The notes under the pieces: model-generated
Database searches by the model: none
What the model saw: only the letters and a program-made list of their open reading frames with translations
Told to the model about the DNA's origin: nothing
Translations under genes and position numbers: made by a program
From: Pseudomonadota bacterium
GTDB taxonomy: Bacteria > Pseudomonadota > Gammaproteobacteria > Xanthomonadales > Xanthomonadaceae
Direction: 5' to 3'
Length of the DNA: 10,451 nt
Assembly: GCA_023439425.1 (NCBI GenBank)
Contig: JAEXNZ010000133.1
Span: 1 to 10,451, forward strand
Part shown: positions 1 to 6,050 of the stretch, one piece after another
Position numbering within the stretch: position 1 is the stretch's first letter
Layout of the letters: each line of letters starts with the position of its first letter

Positions 1-385
1 GCACGCAGTACTCGTTGAAACGCTCTGTCATCCGCGCGAAGTCGGCCTCCAGCTTGTTGGACAACCGCTGCACTGCCAGCTCGTCATCAACACTGGTTCC
101 CGCCCTGCGCAGCAGCGCCTGCACGGCCGGGTAGTCAGCAAACGCACGAACGTGTGCGTGATGCGCCCGCAGACGCACTTCCTGTTCGTCCATCCCCTGC
201 AACACGCTGGTCCAGCCCACCCCCAGCATGCTGCCGAAGGTGGTGCCGGGCAGCATGTTGGTCACGCCTTGCAGCGCTGCTGCCATGCTGCCTCCGACCG
301 CCGCACCCAGCACGGCGGTGGTGGGCAGTGCCCAGTCTGACTGCAGCGGCATGTTGAGGACGGCGCGATAGGGAATGGAAAGCAC
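1..385 (-). CDS. Unrecognised protein, N-terminal part (runs off left edge)
   Basis: I do not recognise this protein. The frame read leftward from 385 stays open to the window edge, giving about 128 residues of an incomplete gene. Its third codon positions are strongly G/C, as in neighbouring genes, while the overlapping frame on the same strand reads as an Arg/His/Ala-rich shadow. I chose the GTG at 385-383 because GGAG (minus strand, 394-391) sits 5 bases ahead of it; the ATG at 352-350 is the alternative but has no visible ribosome binding site. Residues about 22-55 are rich in Gly, Ala, Met and Val (LGAAVGGSMAAALQG) and could be a membrane-associated or glycine-zipper-like helix. The following part is charged and probably helical. 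It begins 76 bases after the large sensor kinase on the same strand, so read-through from that gene is possible. The right end of the call is solid as an open frame; function is unknown. Confidence 0.62.
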   Translation of the reverse strand, partial: MLSIPYRAVLNMPLQSDWALPTTAVLGAAVGGSMAAALQGVTNMLPGTTFGSMLGVGWTSVLQGMDEQEVRLRAHHAHVRAFADYPAVQALLRRAGTSVDDELAVQRLSNKLEADFARMTERFNEYCV

Positions 386-389
386 GCAG

Positions 390-420
390 GCTCCGTAGCG
401 ACGAGGTCTGGTCGCGGAGC
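390..420 (-). promoter_or_regulatory. Hairpin enclosing the ribosome binding site of the leftmost gene
   Basis: Read on the minus strand, GCTCCGCGAC (420-411) pairs with GTCGC and GGAGC (402-398 and 394-390), giving ten base pairs interrupted by a three-base bulge (TAC, 397-395) around an eight-base loop. The GGAG at 394-391 that precedes the GTG start at 385 lies in the 3' arm. If the structure forms in RNA it would hide the ribosome binding site. It is not followed by a U run, so a simple terminator for the upstream kinase gene is less likely. Pairing is read directly from the sequence; the regulatory role is inference. Confidence 0.4.
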
Positions 421-461
421 ATAGGCAGGGTGTTGCCAGATTGAACTGAGACGACTCCGAA

Positions 462-3400
462 TCAGCCGGCCAGGCGCGAGTGCGCGGTGAGGAACGCACG
501 CAGCGACGCGGGCTTGATCGGCTTGGTCAACAGCCGGTAGCCGCGCTCACGAGCCATGCGCTTGAGCTCATCGCGACCGTCGGCGGTCAGCAACGCACCA
601 GGAATGTCGCGCCCGGCCTTCTCACGCAACGCCACCAGGGCGTCCAGGCCATCCAGACGATCATGCAGGTGATAGTCCACCAGCATCACGTCCGGCGCGG
701 CCTGTACCTGGTCCAGCGCCTGGTCAACGGTGCTGGCGGTAATCACGTCAACCTGCCAGCGCCCGAGCAGCGCGCGCATACCGTCGAGAATTTCCTGGTC
801 GTTGTCGACGCACAACACGCGCATGCCTGCCAGCGAATCGGTGCGCTGCGGGCGCTCCGCGGCAGCCGGCGCGGGTGCTGGCAACTGCGGCGTAGGTGCA
901 CGTGGCAGCAGGATCGAGAACATGCTGCCACTGCCGACCCGGCTGCGGGCATTGAGCTGGTGGTCAAGCAGGCGCGAGATGCGCTGGCAGATCGACAGGC
1001 CCAGCCCCAGGCCCTGCTCGCCCCAGTCGAAGGGCTGCTGGTAACGGTGGAACTCGTCGAAGATCTGCTGCATGTGATGCTCGGGAATGCCCGGGCCCGT
1101 ATCCCAGACCTGCAGTTCGATGCTGTCACCGCGGTGCCGGACCGCCATCACGATGCGGCCCTGACGGGTATAGCGCAGCGCATTGGCAAGGAAATTCTGC
1201 AGCACACGGCGCAGCAGGCGGCGGTCGCTGCGCACCCAGGCCGGGCGCGCGAACAGGTCCAGGCGCAGACCACGGCCGGCGGCGACCGGCGAATACTGCG
1301 CCGCCAGTTCGCGCATCAGCAGGCTGACATCGAACTCGCCCACCACCGGATGCAGGCCACCGGCTTCCAGGCGCGACACGTCCAGCAGCCCGTCCAGCAG
1401 TTCCTCTGCCGCGCGCAATGACGCGTCCACGCGCTCGGCCAGGTGGCGCTGCTCGTCGTTGTTGTGGTGGCTGTCGCGCAGTGCCGAGGCGAACAGTCGA
1501 GCGGCGTTGAGCGGCTGCAGCACGTCGTGGCTGATCGCGGCCAGGAACCGGGTCTTGGACTGCTGGGCGACTTCGGCTTCGTGCGAGCGCTCGGCGACGC
1601 GTTGTTCCAGCGTTTCATTGGCTTCCAGCAGCGCCTTTTCGGCGTGCTTGTAGTCGGTGATGTCGTTGTAGCTGGTGACATAGCCACCGCCGGGCAGCGC
1701 CTGGCCGCGCATTTCGATGACCTTGCCGTCGCTGCGGGTGCGCTCGAAGATGTGCGGCGAGCCGGCCCGCATGTAGCCGATGCGGCGGTTGATCTGCAGT
1801 TCGATGTCGCCTTCGCCCAGCTCGCCACGCTCGGCGTTGTAGCGGATCAGGTCGGCCACCGGCCGGCCCACATACAGCATGCCGTCGGGGTAACCGAACA
1901 TCTGCTGGTAGCGCCGGTTCCAGGCCGTGAGCCGCATTTCCGGGTCAACCACGCTGACCCCGGCGCTGATGTTCTCCAGCGTGGTAGAGAGGATCTCGCG
2001 ATTGAAGCGCAGCTCCTGGCCGGCTTCGTCCAGCACCGCCACCACTTCGCCCAGGTCCATGCCCGAGCCGCGCAGCAGGCTGGTCAGCAGCAGGCGCGCC
2101 GACGCCGCGCCAATCGACGCGGCCAGCAGGCGCTCGGTGAACTGCACCCAAGCACGGTCGGCCGGCGCGGACGCCTGCAGGTCGCGGTCCATCGACTGCG
2201 CCTGTTCGAAGAAGGCGCGCCGGGCGTGGCGCTCGCCCACCACCCGCGAGGCCAGCGCCAGCAGGTCGCCCACGTGCACATGGCCGGGCCAGGCACCGGC
2301 CACCGACGGGCGTTCGGCATAGGGGTCGAGGAACGGCGCGGCGCGCAGGCGTTCATCGACACCCGGGCGCCAGCGCACCGAACCCAGCACCATCGCCGCG
2401 ACGTTGATCAGCAACGACCAGAACGTGCCGTGGGTCAGCGGGTCCCACCCGCTCATGCCGAACAGGCGCTGCGGCTGCAACCAGGTCAGGCCGAAGGGAC
2501 CGGCGGTCAGCCAGGCCGGGTCGGTCCAGCCGGCATGGGTCAGTGCCGGCAGCAGCAGGGTGTAGATCCAGGTGCCAAAGCCCAGCACGATGCCGGCTTC
2601 CACGCCGCGGCGGCTGGCCCCGCGCCAGTACAGCCCGCCAATCAGTCCCGGGGCGAACTGCGCCACGGCGGCGAAAGCCATCAGCCCGTACGACGCAAGC
2701 GTGCTGTCGTTGCTGCTGCCGCGGTAGTAGCTGTAGGCCGCGAACGCCAGCATCAGAATGGCCAGGCGGCGGATCCACAACACGCGCGAGGCCACTTCCG
2801 CTGCTTCGCGGTGGTCGCCACTGCGGCGCAGCAGCACCGGCATCACCAGGTCGTTGCTGACCATGGTGGCCAGTGCGATGGAGGTGACGATGACCATGCC
2901 GGTGGCCGCCGAGAAACCGCCCACATAGGCCACCAACGCCAGCAGGCGACGGCCTTCGGCCAAGGGCAGGGCCAGCACCATGCTGTCGTCAGCGACCGTG
3001 CCGCCACTGCCGAACAGTGAAACGCCAGCGGTGGCGATGGGGATCACCATCGCGGAAATAATGATCAGGTAGCCGCCGAACATCCAGCGCGCGCGCCGCA
3101 CGTCGCCCACGTCGGCGCATTCCACCACCGCCACGTGGAACTGCCGCGGCAGGCAGATGATGGCCAGGAAACCCAGCAGGGTCTGCGAGATGAAGCCCAC
3201 CGGTGGCAGGCCGGTGAACAGCGTATGCGCGCCGCGCACCACCGCTTCGCCCCGGTCATTGAGCCAGAGGAAGGCGAACAGTCCCACCGCCACCATCGCG
3301 ATCAGCTTGATCATCGACTCGAAGGCAATGGCCAGCATCATGCCGTGGTGATGCTCGGTGGCATCGATCTGGCGGGTGCCGAACAAGGTGGCGAACAGCG

Positions 3401-3902
3401 CCATCAGCAGCGCCACGTACAACGCCGGGTCTTCAAAATAGCCGGTGGGACCGTGATGCCCGGTCAGCACCTCCAGGCTCATCGCCACCGCTTTGTACTG
3501 CAGTGCCAGGTACGGCACGATGCCGATCAGCGCGATGCCGGCAACCAACGCCGCCAGCCGCCGCGAACGGCCGAAGCGCGAGGAGATGAAGTCTGCGATC
3601 GAGACCACGTTCTGGCTGCGGGCGATCAGCGCCAGGCGCTCGATGATGCGCCAGCCGAACAACAGCATCAGCAGCGGGCCGAGGTAGATCGGCAGGTAGC
3701 CGATGCCGTTGCGCACCGCCGTGCCGACCGCACCGTAGAAGGTCCACGACGAGCAGTACACCGCCAGCGCCAGGCTGTAGACCACCGGGCGCAGCCACGG
3801 GCGGTCCGGGTACATCGGCCGCCGGTCACCCCACCAGGCCACGCCGAACAACAGCGCGGCGTAGGCCACCGAGACCAGCAGCAGAATCCAGCTTGAGACC
3901 AA
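462..3902 (-). CDS. Hybrid sensor histidine kinase with sodium/solute-symporter domain, CbrA-like (SLC5-STAC-PAS-HK-REC)
   Basis: This 1146-residue inner-membrane protein joins a transporter-like domain to a two-component kinase. Residues about 1-510 are highly hydrophobic, SLC5/PutP-like with roughly 13 membrane spans, and include LPRQFHVAVVE near 251-261, typical of CbrA-type symporter domains. A STAC-like linker follows at about 540-625 (ERLLAASIGAASARLLL), then a PAS domain at about 640-750, a short coiled coil, and a HisKA box AAISHDVLQPLNAARLF with His792 as phospho-acceptor. The ATPase domain has Asn907, Asp934 (DTGPGIP) and GLGLGL. The C-terminal receiver has acidic residues Asp1033 and Asp1035, phospho-acceptor Asp1076 and Lys1127. 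Pseudomonas CbrA, which senses nutrient status and controls carbon/nitrogen use, lacks a receiver as I recall, so this is a longer variant. The start is a TTG placed just before the first membrane span; no in-frame ATG or GTG is found just upstream. No partner regulator lies nearby. The family call is firm; the signal sensed is unknown. Confidence 0.95.
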   Translation of the reverse strand: MVSSWILLLVSVAYAALLFGVAWWGDRRPMYPDRPWLRPVVYSLALAVYCSSWTFYGAVGTAVRNGIGYLPIYLGPLLMLLFGWRIIERLALIARSQNVVSIADFISSRFGRSRRLAALVAGIALIGIVPYLALQYKAVAMSLEVLTGHHGPTGYFEDPALYVALLMALFATLFGTRQIDATEHHHGMMLAIAFESMIKLIAMVAVGLFAFLWLNDRGEAVVRGAHTLFTGLPPVGFISQTLLGFLAIICLPRQFHVAVVECADVGDVRRARWMFGGYLIIISAMVIPIATAGVSLFGSGGTVADDSMVLALPLAEGRRLLALVAYVGGFSAATGMVIVTSIALATMVSNDLVMPVLLRRSGDHREAAEVASRVLWIRRLAILMLAFAAYSYYRGSSNDSTLASYGLMAFAAVAQFAPGLIGGLYWRGASRRGVEAGIVLGFGTWIYTLLLPALTHAGWTDPAWLTAGPFGLTWLQPQRLFGMSGWDPLTHGTFWSLLINVAAMVLGSVRWRPGVDERLRAAPFLDPYAERPSVAGAWPGHVHVGDLLALASRVVGERHARRAFFEQAQSMDRDLQASAPADRAWVQFTERLLAASIGAASARLLLTSLLRGSGMDLGEVVAVLDEAGQELRFNREILSTTLENISAGVSVVDPEMRLTAWNRRYQQMFGYPDGMLYVGRPVADLIRYNAERGELGEGDIELQINRRIGYMRAGSPHIFERTRSDGKVIEMRGQALPGGGYVTSYNDITDYKHAEKALLEANETLEQRVAERSHEAEVAQQSKTRFLAAISHDVLQPLNAARLFASALRDSHHNNDEQRHLAERVDASLRAAEELLDGLLDVSRLEAGGLHPVVGEFDVSLLMRELAAQYSPVAAGRGLRLDLFARPAWVRSDRRLLRRVLQNFLANALRYTRQGRIVMAVRHRGDSIELQVWDTGPGIPEHHMQQIFDEFHRYQQPFDWGEQGLGLGLSICQRISRLLDHQLNARSRVGSGSMFSILLPRAPTPQLPAPAPAAAERPQRTDSLAGMRVLCVDNDQEILDGMRALLGRWQVDVITASTVDQALDQVQAAPDVMLVDYHLHDRLDGLDALVALREKAGRDIPGALLTADGRDELKRMARERGYRLLTKPIKPASLRAFLTAHSRLAG

Positions 3903-4021
3903 GGGCCGTGTTCCCGGAGCAGACGTGGCCCCAGTGTAGTGGGTTATGTCGCAACTGGCTCTTGTGGGGGTTCCATGCTTCGCCGAGCGTGTGGGGCCAC
4001 CCTCGCCGAAGGACGTACGAC
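3903..4021. promoter_or_regulatory. Divergent intergenic region between the hybrid kinase and the 232-residue protein
   Basis: These 119 bases separate two divergently transcribed genes and must hold at least their leader regions. I see no convincing -35/-10 pair on either strand. A short dyad CCCAGTGTAGTGGG (about 3931-3944) is the only local symmetry, and it is imperfect in the middle. The plus-strand gene has a clear ribosome binding site at the right end; the minus-strand kinase has only a weak GGGAA about 11 bases before its TTG start. Confidence 0.4.
4008..4013 (+). promoter_or_regulatory. Ribosome binding site GAAGGA for the gene at 4022
   Basis: GAAGGA lies 8 bases before the ATG at 4022, an ideal spacing. 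It decides the start: the same frame is open further upstream to a possible start at 3893, but that stretch reads as unlikely protein, overlaps the kinase start region and has no comparable site. Confidence 0.7.
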
Positions 4022-4720
4022 ATGGATCCCGCCACCGCTGCAGACCCGTCCACGTGGATTCCGCTCACCGTGCCGCAAGGCAACCCCGAGCCCGCTCCCA
4101 GCCTGCGGCAGGCCGCGCGTCAGCTCAGCACCATCGAAAACGCCACCCTGTACGTGGGCGGCAATGTCACCCTGACCCGCACGCGGGTGTCGCGGCAGCG
4201 GGACCAGCGGGAGGACGAGCATGAGCATCTTCAACGTGAGGTGCGACGCGAGCTGGGCTTGTTGAAGCCCTCCCAGACCTACCCGCGCCCGGATCGCGAG
4301 CGGATCACCACGCTGATCGCCGACGAGGTCATGAAGCAGGTACCGCTGGGAAGACGCGCGCCCACCGAACTGCGGCTGATGTACCTTGAACCGACCATCC
4401 TCAAGGTGTCCGGTCGCCTGGTGGACGGGATCGCTTTCAAGGTAGCGGCCTGGTGGCTGGACGCGCCGCCGCCCTTGCGTCCCGTCACACCCGAATCCGG
4501 TCCAGGCTGGTACCCGCACAATCCGCTGGGCGACACACGTCCTGAGCTGGACCTGGAACGCGCGCCCATGCACGTCAGCGGCAGCCAGTTGCTGGACGAC
4601 CTGCGCGGGCTCAGCGTTACGCCGCTGCCGGCCCGATCGACCGCGACGGCAACCGCAGGTGCACCTGGGTTCCCTGCCCCGCCTGGCTGTGCACCTGCAC
4701 CGAGCCGCCGGCCGCGTTGA
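4022..4720 (+). CDS. Unrecognised 232-residue protein
   Basis: I do not recognise this protein. It has no signal peptide and no membrane span, so it is probably cytoplasmic. Residues 1-30 are Pro/Ala-rich and look disordered. Residues 36-56 could form beta strands (ENATLYVGGNVTLTRTRV). Residues 57-80 are very highly charged and probably helical or coiled coil (RQRDQREDEHEHLQREVRRE). A mixed section at 90-150 contains LRLMYLEPTILKVSGRLVDG and a WW pair at 144-145. The last 34 residues or so are low-complexity Ala/Pro/Thr and lie opposite the 3' end of the convergent histidine kinase gene, overlapping it by 104 bases. The start is supported by GAAGGA 8 bases upstream. The upstream kinase gene is divergent. 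The well-placed ribosome binding site and plausible composition of the first 200 residues favour a real gene; the tail could reflect loss of an earlier stop codon. No function is proposed. Confidence 0.68.
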   Translation: MDPATAADPSTWIPLTVPQGNPEPAPSLRQAARQLSTIENATLYVGGNVTLTRTRVSRQRDQREDEHEHLQREVRRELGLLKPSQTYPRPDRERITTLIADEVMKQVPLGRRAPTELRLMYLEPTILKVSGRLVDGIAFKVAAWWLDAPPPLRPVTPESGPGWYPHNPLGDTRPELDLERAPMHVSGSQLLDDLRGLSVTPLPARSTATATAGAPGFPAPPGCAPAPSRRPR

Positions 4721-5963
4721 TCAGGCGCACGGTTACCGCCAGCCCCAGGCCGGTGCCCTGCCCGATCGGCTTGGTGGTGAAGAACGGCTCCAGGCAGCGC
4801 GCCCGCACCTCGTCGCTCATGCCCACGCCGGTGTCTTCCACCCGCAGCAGCAGCTGGTCGCCCTCGGCCGGTTGCAGCGCCAGGGTGAAGCGGCCACCTT
4901 CGGGCATGGCCTGCTGCGCGTTGACAGCGAGGCTGAGCAGTATCGATTCCAGCTGCGCGGGGTCGAAATGGATCAGGCGCTGCACACCGCCGGTGTCCAC
5001 CTGCACATCCACGCCGCGCGGGAACATCTGCTCCAGCAGCGGCGTCAGTGCATTCACCGTTGCGGCCGCATCCAGCAGCTGCGGTCGTGCGGCCTCCAGG
5101 CGGCTGAAGTCCATCAGCCGGCGGCTGACCGCGCTGGCCCGGCGCACCGCCGCGTCCGCGCCGTTCAAGGCGGCTTGCTGCGGTTTGCCCTGGCTGCGCC
5201 CGGCCTTGGCCACATACATCTGGATCAGCCCCAGCAGGTGGTTGAAGTCGTGCGCGATGCCACTGGCGAGGCGGCCCACGTTCTCCATCTTCATCGCGTG
5301 CACCAGCTGGTCGCGGGCGCGCTCGCGCTCCTGGATCTCCAGCTGCAGCTCATCGCGCTTGCGCGCCAGTTCCTGGCTGCGCTGCTGCGCCGTCTGCAGA
5401 CTTTCACGCAACCCGGTCACGCTGTGATGCAGCAGCCAGGCGGTGAGCAGCACGCCGAACAGGCCCACGCCGAGGTCGGTACCCACCAGCTGCAGGCGGT
5501 CACCGCGGAACATCGCCCCGGACGCATCCACCCAGGCTCCCAGCAGCTGCAGGCCACACAGCGCTGCCGCCGCCCAGCTCAGGGTGCGATGGCCCAGCAC
5601 GGCCGCCACCAGCAGCATCGGCACGATCTGGCCCAGTTGCAGCCGCATCAGCGCCGCCAGTCCCCAGTAGCCATATGCCAGCATCAGCAGCGGCAGTTGC
5701 GCCAGCACGAAGGTGGTGGCCGCGCGCACGCTGCGCCCGGCATGATGTTCCACCAGGCACAGCGCACACAGCAGCACCTGCAGCACCGCCATGGCCGGCA
5801 CCATCCGGTCCAGGCCAGGCCCGGTGCGGTAGGCCAGCCAGCCGGCGAACACCACGTGGTACAGCGCCACCAGCAGCAACAGCCCACGCAGCAGGGTGTC
5901 GGTGCGGCGGCCGAGCCCGGTCGGGGCAGGCGCGGCGGGATCGTGATGCGGCGGTACAGGCAT
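4617..5963 (-). CDS. Membrane-bound sensor histidine kinase
   Basis: This is a 448-residue transmembrane kinase that would autophosphorylate and pass phosphate to an unlinked response regulator. Residues 25-180 hold about six hydrophobic segments with short loops, so there is no large periplasmic sensor and the signal may be membrane-borne or cytoplasmic. A charged coiled coil (184-222) leads to a HisKA box GRLASGIAHDFNHLLGLI with His238; the family usually has HDFNNLL, so the second Asn is His here. The ATPase domain shows Asn348 (VNAQQAMPEGG), Asp377 (DTGVGM), the F-box EPFFTTK and GQGTGLGL at 401-408. No receiver follows. An in-frame ATG exists at 6026, but the extra 21 codons include ATA, TTA, ACT and GCT, unusual here, and it overlaps promoter-like bases, so I prefer the ATG at 5963. 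The ribosome binding site of that start is weak (GGGGAC about 12 bases away). The 3' end overlaps the convergent gene at 4022-4720. The kinase call is firm; the start is moderately sure. Confidence 0.92.
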   Translation of the reverse strand: MPVPPHHDPAAPAPTGLGRRTDTLLRGLLLLVALYHVVFAGWLAYRTGPGLDRMVPAMAVLQVLLCALCLVEHHAGRSVRAATTFVLAQLPLLMLAYGYWGLAALMRLQLGQIVPMLLVAAVLGHRTLSWAAAALCGLQLLGAWVDASGAMFRGDRLQLVGTDLGVGLFGVLLTAWLLHHSVTGLRESLQTAQQRSQELARKRDELQLEIQERERARDQLVHAMKMENVGRLASGIAHDFNHLLGLIQMYVAKAGRSQGKPQQAALNGADAAVRRASAVSRRLMDFSRLEAARPQLLDAAATVNALTPLLEQMFPRGVDVQVDTGGVQRLIHFDPAQLESILLSLAVNAQQAMPEGGRFTLALQPAEGDQLLLRVEDTGVGMSDEVRARCLEPFFTTKPIGQGTGLGLAVTVRLINAAGGSVQVHSQAGQGTQVHLRLPSRSIGPAAA

Positions 5964-6050
5964 GCGGTTCAGCAAGTCCCCGCCGGGAGGGCCGGCGGCT
6001 GGGGGTAACGCAGGTATAGTAGCCATCGACCCGGGGAAGTCGCAGTTTTC
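5964..6050. promoter_or_regulatory. Shared control region between the histidine kinase and the TPR/GGDEF gene
   Basis: This short divergent region contains TATAGT at 6015-6020, five of six matches to a -10 box on the plus strand, placed about 31 bases before the ATG at 6051. The overlapping bases 6016-6021 read TACTAT on the minus strand, a weaker -10 candidate for the kinase. No good -35 box is visible 17 bases upstream of TATAGT. GGGGAAG at 6033-6039 is the only purine-rich stretch ahead of the GGDEF gene start and is rather far from it (11 bases). Promoter identity is inference. Confidence 0.4.

Noticed and set aside
135..422. 95-codon minus-strand open frame near the left edge
   Set aside because: Overlaps the better frame at 1-385, is Arg/His/Ala-rich and has a stop, while the other frame stays open to the edge with a good ribosome binding site.
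480..1421. Long plus-strand open frame opposite the hybrid kinase
   Set aside because: Reads as Gln/Arg/Ala/His-rich with no recognisable motif, entirely antisense to the kinase and ATPase domains. It is a by-product of high GC third positions.
1443..3020. 525-codon plus-strand open frame opposite the PAS/STAC/symporter part
   Set aside because: Low-complexity His/Gln/Arg/Ala sequence with no domain, fully antisense to clearly coding sequence.
3931..3944. CCCAGTGTAGTGGG dyad as an operator
   Set aside because: Arms of four bases with a non-symmetric centre; expected by chance in GC-rich sequence.
4659..6008. 449-codon plus-strand open frame opposite the second kinase
   Set aside because: His/Gln/Ala/Arg-rich shadow; the minus strand carries all the canonical kinase motifs.
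5964..6026. ATG at 6026 as start of the second kinase
   Set aside because: No ribosome binding site, codons unusual for this genome (ATA, TTA, ACT), and overlap with the likely promoter; kept only as an alternative.
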